Both the position numbers and the translations under genes were made by a program. Shown here in pieces: positions 26,701 to 34,767 of a stretch of 64,000 nt of DNA. The DNA comes from Azospirillum endophyticum (GTDB lineage: Bacteria; Pseudomonadota; Alphaproteobacteria; Azospirillales; Azospirillaceae): assembly GCF_016595245.1 (NCBI RefSeq), contig NZ_JAENHM010000059.1:1-64000 (forward strand). Direction: 5' to 3'. Every line of letters starts with the position of its first letter. Position 1 is the first letter of the stretch. The notes below the pieces were generated by a model. The model was not told where the DNA came from and searched no databases. It saw only the letters and a program-made list of their open reading frames with translations.

Positions 26701-26819
26701 CCGAACTCGACCGCAGAATCCGTGCCGTCGCCGCCCGCGCCCACGGCCATTTCAAGGCCCTGGTCGAGGAACCGGCGGGCCATGTCGCCCCGCCCAACAC
26801 CAACAAGCCGCCGGCCTGA
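23784..26819 (+). CDS. glnE: Bifunctional glutamine synthetase adenylyltransferase/adenylyl-removing enzyme
   Basis: 1011 residues. It adenylylates glutamine synthetase to switch it off when nitrogen is ample and removes the group when nitrogen is short, under PII control. Two nucleotidyltransferase domains are visible: the N-terminal removing domain with GMGKLGGRELNYSSDIDL (184-201, Asp198/Asp200) and the C-terminal transfer domain with GKLGSRQLTITSDIDL (701-716, Asp713/Asp715). A Gly-rich insert (GQGGGGGPRLSG, encoded near 25965-25994 with long G-runs) follows the second domain's active site; the frame stays open. Important for nitrogen control in a diazotroph-like organism. bcp follows 45 bases downstream. 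Confidence 0.96.
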   Translation: MSSPIAFSNPLPKPFDTAQAALGMERWRQQAATAEPETRAWAEVFADSESGRALVEAVCGNSPYLGHSLTRELPFVRRVMEEGFDASFAALIASLHAEHDEEKSMDRLMAGLRVAKRRAALLIGLADIAGAWPLFRVTGALSELAETGVQLAANFLLRRAGEAGTLTLPDPQRPWVGSGLIVLGMGKLGGRELNYSSDIDLIVLYDDAVVQTPQPDNLARTFIRLARDLVRIMDERTKDGYVFRTDLRLRPDPGATPLAVSVSAAEIYYGSVGQNWERAAMIKARPIAGDPEAGAAFIRFLEPFVWRRNLDFAAIQDIHSIKRQINAHKGHREVTVNGHDVKVGRGGIREIEFFAQTQQLIFGGRDPRVRIAPTLMANEALRDVGRVPPQTVEELAGAYHFLRRVEHRIQMIDDQQTHRIPADDVGVAHLATFLGYGDPADFRAELLATLGQVEDRYAELFEEAPSLSGPGNLVFTGTDPDPGTVETLAGMGFADPARVISVVSAWHRGRYRATRSGRARELLTELTPALLSALTKTPAPDSALMNFDDFLGKLPAGVGLFSLFVANPWLLELVAEIMGIAPEMAKTLSRNPSLLDAVLSPDFFDPLPGKEDGLADDHARVMAPARDFEDALTLSRRWTNDQRFRAGVHILRGITDGDRCGAFLADLADLVVPDLARRVEEEFAQRHGRIPGGAWVVAAMGKLGSRQLTITSDIDLIVIYDVAPGQGGGGGPRLSGPSLSDGAKPLSPNEYYIKLTQRLTNAVTAPMGDGRLYEVDMRLRPSGNAGPLATSLDAFVKYQATDAWTWEHMALTRARVIGGDAGLADRVSAAIRAVLTAPRDADRLLWDVADMRRRIEKEFGTTNVWNVKYARGGLIDIEFIAQYLQLRFAHERPDILHIGTAKALQCADRTGALTPEVAEDLESTLRLWRRVQGFLRLTTAGVLDPNQVSPSLLAGLVRAAFPDEREPGTVDFPELDRRIRAVAARAHGHFKALVEEPAGHVAPPNTNKPPA

Positions 26820-26864
26820 GGGCTCGTTCCCTTTGCCGGCAAGAAGAAGGATAGTCGAGCAGCC

Positions 26865-27329
26865 ATGACCGTAGACGTCGGATCGCCCGCCCCGGATTTC
26901 ACCATGCCGACCGACGGCGGGGGCAGCATCACGCTGTCGGCCCTGCGCGGCAAGCCGGTGATCCTGTATTTCTACCCGAAGGACGACACGTCGGGCTGCA
27001 CCTCGGAAGCCTGCGGCTTCCGTGACCAGCTGCCCGACTTCTCCGCCGTCGATGCGGTGGTGGTCGGCATCTCCAAGGACAGCGTCGCCAGCCACGACAA
27101 GTTCAAGGCCAAGCACGAGCTGACCTTTCCCCTGGCGTCGGACACCGACGGCAGCGTGTGCGAGGCTTACGGCACCTGGGTTGAAAAGAGCATGTACGGG
27201 CGTAAGTACATGGGTATCGACCGTGCCACCTTCCTGATCGACAAGGACGGCGTCGTCCGCAACGTCTGGCGCAAGGTGAAGGTCACCGGCCATGTCGCTG
27301 CGGTGCTGAAGGCCGTGCAGGGGCTGTAA
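26865..27329 (+). CDS. bcp: Thioredoxin-dependent peroxiredoxin, Bcp/PrxQ type
   Basis: 154 residues; reduces hydrogen peroxide and organic hydroperoxides. The active site YFYPKDDTSGCTSEAC carries the peroxidatic Cys45 and the resolving Cys50 at the atypical 2-Cys (PrxQ) spacing. The rest, including GISKDSVASHDKFKAKHEL, matches the family, and length is normal. 45 bases after glnE on the same strand, so possibly co-transcribed. Confidence 0.95.
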   Translation: MTVDVGSPAPDFTMPTDGGGSITLSALRGKPVILYFYPKDDTSGCTSEACGFRDQLPDFSAVDAVVVGISKDSVASHDKFKAKHELTFPLASDTDGSVCEAYGTWVEKSMYGRKYMGIDRATFLIDKDGVVRNVWRKVKVTGHVAAVLKAVQGL

Positions 27330-27545
27330 CCTCCAACGGGAGGGTGGGATACCTTTTTCTCCCGGCATGGACCGGACGGGAAGGGTGTCCTGCCGGCCCG
27401 GTTATTCTCGTGGCGTGTGGGTTTACGCCCGAAGGGTATTTTTAGAATCACCCCAAACCTGCCTACACTTCGTGCATTCCCGCATCAGAGGCCGCGCAAC
27501 CCGCCGCGGTTTTGGTCCTTCGGCTGCCCCAGGGATGCACATGCC

Positions 27546-28409
27546 ATGAACGTTGCGAACATCGCCCGGCGCCTCGTCGCCGGAGAGCTTCACTATGCGC
27601 TGGGCCGTTTCGAATCGGTCCGGCGGGGCTACAGCGCCCTGCGCCGCCTCTCCCCGCGGTCGCGGCAGCGGGCGCCGGCCGGTCCGCCCATCGCCTTGCC
27701 TCCGCTTCCGGCCACCCTGTTCGCGGGCCAGACGGCGGACCGCGCGCTGGCCGACCTGCGGCGCGACTCGATCGCCCTTGGTTTCGACCTGCCCTGGTCG
27801 ATGGTGGAGGAGATGGTCGAGTTCGCCACCCACTCCCCCCTGCAGCGGCGGCTGCGCGACGACCGCACCTTCTATCGCCACGACGTCCGCAAGGGCCGCT
27901 TGGAGGATGGGTCGCCCGCGGTGATGGGCATCGTCCCCGATCCGCTGGACTGCCCGGCGGTGCGGCGGGTCTGCCGCGACCCGTTGCTGATGGAGTGCGC
28001 CGGGGCCTTCCTGGGCTTTGCCCCCACCAAGATCATCCCGCGCCTGTTCTGGAGCTTCGTCACCGACGCCACCGACGATGAGCGGCGCCAGCTGGGCCAG
28101 ACCATCGACTGGCATTACGACGTCCACGACTTCCATTTCTGTTCGGCGCAGTTCTACCTGACCGATGTCGGGCCGGGGGCGGGAGAGCATGCGCTGGTCC
28201 GCGGCAGCCACCACGGCAAGTCGCTGCGCATGCTGCTGGGCTCCGCCAACGCCCGCGACGAGGAGCTGTTCACCCGCTTCGCCCGCGACCGCATCCTGGT
28301 GGTGGAGGGACCGGCCGGCACCGGCTTCATCGAGGACACCTCCTGCTACCACCGCGCCACCCCGCCGGTCAGCCGCGAGCGGCTGATGCTGCAGCTCTGG
28401 CTCAGCTGA
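27546..28409 (+). CDS. PhyH-like Fe(II)/2-oxoglutarate dioxygenase
   Basis: 287 residues. The iron-binding triad is visible as His190 and Asp192 in WHYDVHDFHF and His269 in CYHRATPP, with Arg277 or Arg279 a candidate for 2-oxoglutarate binding. This is the phytanoyl-CoA dioxygenase-like fold, whose members hydroxylate very diverse small molecules; the substrate here is unknown. The upstream frame is open, but the ATG at 27546 begins the natural protein (MNVANIARRLV). No biosynthetic neighbours hint at a pathway. Between bcp and this gene (216 bases) I see only a weak hairpin-like stretch. Confidence 0.75.
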   Translation: MNVANIARRLVAGELHYALGRFESVRRGYSALRRLSPRSRQRAPAGPPIALPPLPATLFAGQTADRALADLRRDSIALGFDLPWSMVEEMVEFATHSPLQRRLRDDRTFYRHDVRKGRLEDGSPAVMGIVPDPLDCPAVRRVCRDPLLMECAGAFLGFAPTKIIPRLFWSFVTDATDDERRQLGQTIDWHYDVHDFHFCSAQFYLTDVGPGAGEHALVRGSHHGKSLRMLLGSANARDEELFTRFARDRILVVEGPAGTGFIEDTSCYHRATPPVSRERLMLQLWLS

Positions 28410-28509
28410 GCCAAATCGGGTCGCCAAACGAGGGTCTATGACCTCCTGCGTTTCTTATTGAACGCGGGAGGCTATAGACTGCCGCATCGTCACAGCGGAT
28501 GCGGAACGG

Positions 28510-29637
28510 ATGATGGAAGCGACGGATGGGCTGCGCACGGTCGTCGGCCTGATGAGCGGAACGTCGATGGACGGCATCGACGCCGCTTTGCTGCGCACCG
28601 ACGGTCGCGATCGTGTCGAGGCGTTGGACTTCCTGACCATCCCCTATGACGACGGCTTCCGTGCCCGGCTGCGCGGTTGTCTCGGCCGCACGGACGGCGG
28701 GGGGACGGTGGCGGAGGTCGAACGCGAGCTGACGGACGCCCATGCCGATGCGGTGCGCCGACTGCTGGATCAGGCGGGCGTCGCCCCGGCCGAGGTCGAG
28801 CTGATCGGCTTCCACGGCCACACCATCCACCATGATCCGGACCGGCGCCTCACCCGGCAGATCGGCGACGGCGCCCGCCTGGCCGCCGCGACCGGCATCG
28901 CCGTGGTCGGCGATTTCCGCAGCGCCGACGTCGCCGCGGGCGGGCAGGGGGCGCCGCTGGTGCCGCTGTTCCACCGGGCATTGGCGCATGGGTTGCCGCG
29001 TCCGCTTGCCGTGCTCAACATCGGCGGCGTCGCCAATGTCAGTTGGATCGCTTCCGACCCGGCGGAGAGCGACGGAGAGGCGGATGTGGTCGCCTGCGAC
29101 ACCGGGCCGGGCAACGCCCTGATCGACGATTGGGTGCTGCGCCACGGGCTCGGCCGATTCGATGCCGGCGGTGCGCTGGCGGCGGCCGGCCGGGTGGACG
29201 GCGAGGCGCTGGCCGTCCTGATGACCCATCCCTATTTCAGCCGGCCGGCGCCAAAGTCGCTGGACCGCGACGCCTTCGACCCGGCACCGGTGACCGCCGC
29301 GTCGCCGCCCCTGTCGCCGCAGGACGGAGCCGCCACCCTGACCGCCTTCACCGCGGAATCGGTCGCCCGCGTCGTGCCCCATCTGCCGGCCCCGCCGGTG
29401 CGCTGGCTGGTCTGCGGCGGCGGGCGGCACAATGCCACGCTGATGGCGATGCTGGCCGACCGGCTGGGCGTGCCCGTCGACCCGGTCGACCTCGTCGGCT
29501 GGGACGGCGACGCGCTGGAGGCGCAGGCCTTCGGCTACCTCGCCTTGCGCAGCAGGTTGGGGCTGCCGCTCAGCCTGCCCGCGACCACCGGAGTTCCGGT
29601 GCCCATGCGTGGCGGGGTGTTCCACCCGGCCGGCTGA
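28510..29637 (+). CDS. anmK: Anhydro-N-acetylmuramic acid kinase
   Basis: 375 residues. It phosphorylates and opens 1,6-anhydro-MurNAc during recycling of cell-wall fragments. The N-terminal ATP motif GLMSGTSMDGIDAALL and later VVACDTGPGNALIDDW and WLVCGGGRHNATLM are family signatures. Length is normal. Its last 103 bases overlap, in the opposite direction, the 3' end of the membrane-protein gene at 29535. Starts at the first of two consecutive ATGs. Confidence 0.95.
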   Translation: MMEATDGLRTVVGLMSGTSMDGIDAALLRTDGRDRVEALDFLTIPYDDGFRARLRGCLGRTDGGGTVAEVERELTDAHADAVRRLLDQAGVAPAEVELIGFHGHTIHHDPDRRLTRQIGDGARLAAATGIAVVGDFRSADVAAGGQGAPLVPLFHRALAHGLPRPLAVLNIGGVANVSWIASDPAESDGEADVVACDTGPGNALIDDWVLRHGLGRFDAGGALAAAGRVDGEALAVLMTHPYFSRPAPKSLDRDAFDPAPVTAASPPLSPQDGAATLTAFTAESVARVVPHLPAPPVRWLVCGGGRHNATLMAMLADRLGVPVDPVDLVGWDGDALEAQAFGYLALRSRLGLPLSLPATTGVPVPMRGGVFHPAG

Positions 29638-31106
29638 CCGGGCCCCGCACCTCCCCTCCGGCGGGCGGGCAGCGCGTCCGGGCTGCGCGCCGTCGCCATC
29701 AGCACCAGCGCCGCGAAGGGCACCAGCCAGATGACGCGGTTCTGATAGCGGTCGTGGACCGCCGACAGGCCGCCGGTGACGACGGCGTTCAGCGCCAGTC
29801 CCAGCCCGATCACCAGGAGCAGCATCCGCACCCGGCCGTCGACCCGCCGCCAGCGGCTCAAGCCCAGGGTGGCGAGCCCCAGCACGCCGAGCGACAGGGA
29901 CAGGTCCTGGACCACGGCCAGCCCGTCGCGGGGGAAGCGCTGTTGCGCCTGCAGCGACTGTTCGAAGGCCGCATAGACCGGTTGGGGAAAGCGGCTGAAC
30001 AGCCGGCGGGTCAGCGGTTTGACCGGATCGTCGAGGGTTTCGTCCGGCTGGACCTTCAGGAATTGGCCGGCGGCGTTGGCCAGCCCATGTTCGGCGACCG
30101 CGGCCGGCCGGCTGGCGATGGTGGCGTGGGCGATCTCCGCCGCCTCGGCCACGAAGCGCGGCTGGTCGCCGAAGCGGCGGCGGGCGCCGTCGGGGTGCCA
30201 GAGGAAATAGTCGGAGGTGACGTAGCCCGGTGCGCTGCGGCCCAGCGTGTCCAGGCTGCCGCACAGCAGGTAATCGTGGCTCTGGCAAGCCTCGGCCAGA
30301 TAGTCGCGGGCCGGTCCGTCGCCGATCAGCCGGGCCAGCAGGAAGACGGGGGAGCTTTCCGAGAGCACCGCCCGGCCGGCGGTCAGCAGGTTGGAGGCGC
30401 CGAGCAGCCCGACCGCCAGCACCATCGGCAGCAGCACGCCCCAGGCCAGCGACCGCAGCATCCCGCGGTCATGCTGCAATGCCCAAAGCCCGAGCAGGAC
30501 GATCGTCCCGCCCAGAATCGCCAGATGGCTGAGATGGGAGACGATCATGCCGGTGAGCGCCGCAACGGTCAGCAGCCGCTGCGCGATGGTCAGTGCCGGC
30601 CAGCGCATGACGACGACATAGACCAGCAGGATCGCCAGCCCGGTCAGGAAATCCGGCATGATCGTCGCGGCGTGCAGCGACAGGCTGGTGGTCAGCCCCA
30701 GTACCGCGGCGATGCCGAGGAAAAGCCCCGGCCGATCCGGCGCCCCGGCTGCGGTCAGGGCCGCGCGCAGGACCGCCGCCGCCAGGATTCCCTGGCCGAC
30801 CGGGATCAGCCACACCCCCCAGCCGCCGGCGAAGGGCAGCAGGAACAGCATGTAGCCGAAGGGGCGCAGGAAGAAGATGTTGGGCGACGGCTGGCCGTGG
30901 GAGGACGGGTCCGGCGGGGGTGTCCAGGCCGGCTGGGCCATGCGGTGCAGGATGTTGAAGGCCGGCTCCAGATAGCCCGGCGTATCATCGAAGGTCAGCG
31001 GGAAGCCGTTCAGCACCAGCAACGGTGCACCGATCAGGAGGCCGGCCAGGACGATCGTCAGGGCCGGCAAAATCCAGGTTCGGCAGGAGATGTTCCAAAA
31101 GCCCAT
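29535..31106 (-). CDS. Polytopic membrane protein of unknown function
   Basis: 523 residues with roughly ten hydrophobic helices (for example WILPALTIVLAGLLIGAPLL at the start and LLLVIGLGLALNAVVTGGL near the end). A periplasmic-looking loop after helix one, PLTFDDTPGYLEP, and the general layout recall membrane glycosyltransferase-like proteins, but I cannot assign a family. The ATG at 31106 (MGFWNISC) is preferred over the longer frame. The C-terminal 34 codons lie antisense to anmK. The soluble tail is Pro/Arg-rich. Confidence 0.7.
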   Translation of the reverse strand: MGFWNISCRTWILPALTIVLAGLLIGAPLLVLNGFPLTFDDTPGYLEPAFNILHRMAQPAWTPPPDPSSHGQPSPNIFFLRPFGYMLFLLPFAGGWGVWLIPVGQGILAAAVLRAALTAAGAPDRPGLFLGIAAVLGLTTSLSLHAATIMPDFLTGLAILLVYVVVMRWPALTIAQRLLTVAALTGMIVSHLSHLAILGGTIVLLGLWALQHDRGMLRSLAWGVLLPMVLAVGLLGASNLLTAGRAVLSESSPVFLLARLIGDGPARDYLAEACQSHDYLLCGSLDTLGRSAPGYVTSDYFLWHPDGARRRFGDQPRFVAEAAEIAHATIASRPAAVAEHGLANAAGQFLKVQPDETLDDPVKPLTRRLFSRFPQPVYAAFEQSLQAQQRFPRDGLAVVQDLSLSLGVLGLATLGLSRWRRVDGRVRMLLLVIGLGLALNAVVTGGLSAVHDRYQNRVIWLVPFAALVLMATARSPDALPARRRGGAGPGQPAGWNTPPRMGTGTPVVAGRLSGSPNLLRKAR

Positions 31107-31248
31107 CGGCGCCTTCCGGCCATGGCGGGATGACCGGAGGATGTCCGTCGCCGCTGCGACGCACAACGGATCGGGCGTGGTAGCGGAGGACCGCGGGGCG
31201 ACGCTTCCGGCATACCCCCTGGCAGCCCCCTGGCAGCCGGGAGCGGGG

Positions 31249-31902
31249 TCAGCACTGCGGAGGGACCGCCGAGTCCAGCAGGTCCGCCAGCGCCGCCCGC
31301 TGGTCGACGCCGCGGAAGTCGGTCTTGCGCTCCATCGCGGCGGCGAGGCGGCGGCGGTATTCGGTGCGCGGGATCTCGACGGCGCCGAAGCGGCTCAGAT
31401 GCTCGGTCACGAACTGGGTGTCGAGCAGGGCGAAGCCGGCGGCGCGCAGCCGGGCGACCAGATGGGCCAGCGCCACCTTGCTGGCGCCGGTCTCGCGGCT
31501 GAACATGCTTTCGCCGAAATAGGCGCCGCCGATCGCCACGCCGTAAAGCCCGCCGACCAGCCGGCCGTCGCGCCAGCATTCCACGCTGTGGGCGAAGCCG
31601 GCATCGAACAGGTCGCCGTAGAGACGGACGATGTCGTCGTTGATCCAGGTCTTCGGCCGGTCCTCCGTCGATTCGGCGCAACCCTCGATCACCGCGCGGA
31701 AGGCGCTGTCGAAGCGCAGTTCGAACGGGCAGCGGCGCAGCGTCTTGCGCAGGCTGCGCGGCACATGGAAACCGTCCAGCGGCAGGATGCCGCGGCGTTC
31801 CGGGTCGAACCAATGGAGTTCCCGCGATTCGGCGCTTTCGGCCATCGGGAAGATGCCGGCGGCGTAGGCGCGCAGCAACATCGGGGCGGACAGGGTGAAC
31901 AT
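31249..31902 (-). CDS. aat: Leucyl/phenylalanyl-tRNA--protein transferase
   Basis: 217 residues; attaches Leu or Phe to N-terminal Lys/Arg of proteins, marking them for ClpAP degradation. Signatures are LLRAYAAGIFPMAE, WFDPERRGILPLD and GGLYGVAIGGAYFGESMFS. The ATG at 31902 begins the usual MFTLSAPMLLRAY; the frame extends upstream without family similarity. Divergent from the RNase T2 gene with 145 bases between starts. Confidence 0.95.
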   Translation of the reverse strand: MFTLSAPMLLRAYAAGIFPMAESAESRELHWFDPERRGILPLDGFHVPRSLRKTLRRCPFELRFDSAFRAVIEGCAESTEDRPKTWINDDIVRLYGDLFDAGFAHSVECWRDGRLVGGLYGVAIGGAYFGESMFSRETGASKVALAHLVARLRAAGFALLDTQFVTEHLSRFGAVEIPRTEYRRRLAAAMERKTDFRGVDQRAALADLLDSAVPPQC

Positions 31903-32047
31903 GCCGATCACTATACCCGCTGGTGGGACGGAACGCGCAAGCGTTCGCCCTGAAGTGTGCCGAGTGATACTGGTGTCGAGACCCAGCGACAGCAACCTCC
32001 TTCCATGGTATGCAACGCAGGGAAGCATATTCGTGAAGAGGCACGCC

Positions 32048-32818
32048 ATGAGAAGCGCAATCGCCACCGTCTTGTCCGTCATGGTTGCCGGACTTCTCGC
32101 CGCAAGCCCGTCCTGGGCGCAGCGGCGGGCGGAGCCGGGCAATTTCGACTATTACGTCCTGTCGCTGTCCTGGACGCCGACCTATTGCGCCCGCGACAAG
32201 AACGGCCCCGATCCCGACCAGTGCGGCGACCGGAAATACGGCTTCGTCGTCCACGGCCTGTGGCCGCAATACAATGACGGCAGCTATCCGGCCACCTGCA
32301 CCCGCGACCGCAACCTGCCCAAGGCGGTGGTGGACCAGACCATGCCGGTGATGCCCAGCGTCGGGCTGATGATGCATGAATGGCGCAAGCACGGGACCTG
32401 TTCCGGCCTGAACGCCACCGATTATTTCGCCAAGCTGCGCGCCGCCGCCGCCAAGCTGGCGATCCCGGAGCCGTTGAAGGCTCCCGGCCCGACCGTGCCG
32501 GCGACGCAGGTTGAGCGCCTGTTCCTGGAGGCCAATTCCGGCCTGTCGGCCGAGGGCGTGGCGGTCATCTGCTCCCGCCGCGACGTGTCGGAGGTCCGGG
32601 TCTGCCTGAACAAGGATCTGGGCTTCGTCGCCTGCGGCCAGAAGGTGGTCGACCGCTGCCGCGACCGCGATGCCGTCCTGTCCGCCGAGGTGGCCCCGTC
32701 CCAGCCGCGCCGCAGCACCCCGCTCGCCGCCGCCCCGGCGCTGCCGCCGGCCCCGGTCCAAGCTCCGGCCCCGCCCCCGGCCCCGGTTGCCGCGCCCGTC
32801 ACCGCACCGGTGCGCTGA
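32048..32818 (+). CDS. Secreted ribonuclease T2 with proline-rich tail
   Basis: 256 residues. A signal peptide (cut after SWA, residue 24) sends it to the periplasm. Both catalytic segments are present: HGLWPQY (His69) and MHEWRKHGTC (His110, Glu111, His115), so it should cut single-stranded RNA. Cys47, Cys59, Cys84 and Cys118 can form family disulfides. The last about 40 residues are almost only Pro and Ala, an extra tail of unknown use. Start at the ATG 32048, preceded by AAGAGG; a GTG at 32033 is possible. Its stop is 3 bases from the convergent nnrD stop. Confidence 0.92.
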   Translation: MRSAIATVLSVMVAGLLAASPSWAQRRAEPGNFDYYVLSLSWTPTYCARDKNGPDPDQCGDRKYGFVVHGLWPQYNDGSYPATCTRDRNLPKAVVDQTMPVMPSVGLMMHEWRKHGTCSGLNATDYFAKLRAAAAKLAIPEPLKAPGPTVPATQVERLFLEANSGLSAEGVAVICSRRDVSEVRVCLNKDLGFVACGQKVVDRCRDRDAVLSAEVAPSQPRRSTPLAAAPALPPAPVQAPAPPPAPVAAPVTAPVR

Positions 32819-32821
32819 AGG

Positions 32822-33769
32822 TCAGTCGCCGTCCGGGCCTGTCGCCAGCGCCGCCATCACCGCCGGGATTTCCGCCAGCAGTTCACGGGCGAGGAATCCC
32901 AGCGGGCCGATGCGGCGGCACAGCCGGTTGCCGGCCTCGCCGTGCAGGTAGACGCCCCAGATGGCGGCCTGTTCGAGGCCGGCGCCGCGGGCCAGCAGGC
33001 CGGTGACGATCCCGGCCAGCGTATCGCCGGAGCCGGAGGTGGCCAGCCCGACCGTGCCGCCGCGATAGGCCCAGGCACGGCCGTCCGGCGCCACGATCCG
33101 GGTGCAGCTTCCCTTCAGCGCCACCACCGCCTTCAGCAGGGCCGCCGCCCGCCTTGCGGTGCCGAGCGGATCGGCCTCCACCTGTTCCCGGGAGCAGCCC
33201 AGCAGCCCCGCCATCTCGCCGGCATGGGGGGTGATGACCACGCGGCCTTCATGCCGGTGCAGCGGCGCCGGGTCGCGCCCCAGCCCGGCCAGCGCCCCGG
33301 CGTCCAGCACGACCCTTGGCCCGCCGTCGCCCGGCTCCAGGCGGGTCAGCAGATCCGCCGTCAGGTCGGCCACCGCCGCCTCGTCCATCATGCCGGGGCC
33401 GATCAGCACCGTGTCGCAGCGCGATGCGCGGTCCGCCAACGCCGCGGCCGACCCGGCGGCGATTCCGCCCTCCGGGGTCTCCGGCAGGCCGGCGACCAAC
33501 GCTTCCGGCAGGGCGAGTCCCAGATGGGGGGCGATGCTGGCGGCGGTGGCGATCTGCAGCTTGCCGGCGCCTGCCCGCAACACGCCGATTCCGGCCAGCA
33601 GGGCGCCGCCCGGAACCGGCACGCTGCCGGCCACCACCAGCGCACGGCCGCGGGCTTCCTTGTCGCCGTCTCCGTCGGGCCGGGGCAGGGGCATGCCGCG
33701 CAGGAGATCGTCGGTGACGGGGATTTCGACGGGCGGCTCGGCAGCAGGATTCTCATTGGCGGCGATCAA
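32822..33769 (-). CDS. nnrD: ADP-dependent NAD(P)H-hydrate dehydratase
   Basis: 315 residues. It repairs hydrated NADH/NADPH using ADP. The ribokinase-like fold is recognised by GDKEARGRALVVAGS, RAGAGKLQIATA, ITPHAGEMAGLLG and the nucleotide loop GSGDTLAGIVTGLLARG. The epimerase (NnrE) half seen in many bacterial two-domain proteins is absent. The TTG at 33769 is chosen since a good ribosome site (AGGAGA) stands 6 bases before it and no in-frame ATG is near. It follows the phosphatase gene by 38 bases, probably in one transcript. Confidence 0.88.
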   Translation of the reverse strand: MIAANENPAAEPPVEIPVTDDLLRGMPLPRPDGDGDKEARGRALVVAGSVPVPGGALLAGIGVLRAGAGKLQIATAASIAPHLGLALPEALVAGLPETPEGGIAAGSAAALADRASRCDTVLIGPGMMDEAAVADLTADLLTRLEPGDGGPRVVLDAGALAGLGRDPAPLHRHEGRVVITPHAGEMAGLLGCSREQVEADPLGTARRAAALLKAVVALKGSCTRIVAPDGRAWAYRGGTVGLATSGSGDTLAGIVTGLLARGAGLEQAAIWGVYLHGEAGNRLCRRIGPLGFLARELLAEIPAVMAALATGPDGD

Positions 33770-33807
33770 TCGTCTCTCCTCTGCGGTCGGCCCCCGGCAG
33801 GCGGCTT

Positions 33808-34572
33808 TCAGCGGGCGGCTATGGCGGCGTCCGGCTCGGCGGTGACCGGGGCGCCGGCCTCCTCCAGCGGGGCGACGAAGTTGTAGCGGTGCAGCAGCAG
33901 CCCGCCGCGCGGCCCGGCCTGGGCATCGAACCGGTATTCGGTGACGGAGCAGTTGGCGACGTCGCCGGCCGCGTCGATGCGCAGGATGTCCTCCTCCGTC
34001 AGGCCCTCGAGCAGATAGCGCAGGCACAGCACCACCACCTGATGCCCGACGATCAGCACCCGCCGGCCGCCGTGATGCAGGCTGACGGTGTCGAGCGCGC
34101 TGCGCAGCCGCAGGATCACGTCGCACCAGCTCTCGCCGCCCGGCGGCCGGTGATAGAATTTGCCCAGCAGGCGACGGAACTCGGCCTGTTCGGGGAATTC
34201 CTGATGGATGCCGGCGGTGGTCAGCCGGTCGAGCACGCCGAACTCCTTCTCCCGCAGCCGCTCGTCGATCACGAAGTCGCTGGGGTGGACCGGCAGCCCG
34301 CCCGACTGGTGCAGCCTTTCCGCCGTGCGCATCGCCCGCCGGTAGGGCGAGGCCAGCACCACGTCCGGCCGCTCCTCCGCCGGCATGGCGGCGAACCAGC
34401 GGCCGAGCGCGTCGGACTGCCGCTCGCCCAGCGGGCTGAGCGGAACGTCGACGTCGCGCTCGGCGATGTCGATCCGGCGGAGTCCGGCGGCATGCGCGGC
34501 GTCGCGGGCGACGTTCCCGGCGCTCTCGCCGTGGCGGACGATCCAAAGGCGGTCGGGCCAGCGCTGTTGCAT
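33808..34572 (-). CDS. Histidine phosphatase-family protein
   Basis: 254 residues. RHGE (13-16) with His14 is the phosphohistidine motif of the phosphoglycerate-mutase-like branch; SPYRRAMRTAE, and VGHQVVVLCLRYLLE with a second histidine complete the active site. Members act on sugar phosphates, nucleotides or phosphoproteins; the target cannot be told. The reading frame stays open far upstream antisense to the Old Yellow Enzyme gene, but the ATG at 34572 begins the recognisable protein. Upstream partner of nnrD. Confidence 0.88.
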   Translation of the reverse strand: MQQRWPDRLWIVRHGESAGNVARDAAHAAGLRRIDIAERDVDVPLSPLGERQSDALGRWFAAMPAEERPDVVLASPYRRAMRTAERLHQSGGLPVHPSDFVIDERLREKEFGVLDRLTTAGIHQEFPEQAEFRRLLGKFYHRPPGGESWCDVILRLRSALDTVSLHHGGRRVLIVGHQVVVLCLRYLLEGLTEEDILRIDAAGDVANCSVTEYRFDAQAGPRGGLLLHRYNFVAPLEEAGAPVTAEPDAAIAAR

Positions 34573-34767
34573 CGGCGATCCCGTTTTCTGGTGGGCGGAA
34601 CTTCGGGAATAACCGCCGGGCGAGCCGAAAGGTCCCGCTGCCCTGCGGGAGATGGTATGGCAGCCATGTTGTCCGTCCGGCTGCTGCGGTGCAGCGACAC
34701 CTTGCCGGCGCCACCGGGCGGGCCACACTTTCCTGTCCAGTTTCCAACGATAAGGAATGGATCGGAC

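Noticed and set aside
23805..27368. A 3.5-kb open frame on the - strand opposite glnE and bcp
   Set aside because: Fully antisense to recognised genes with strong motifs; composition is typical of an antisense shadow.
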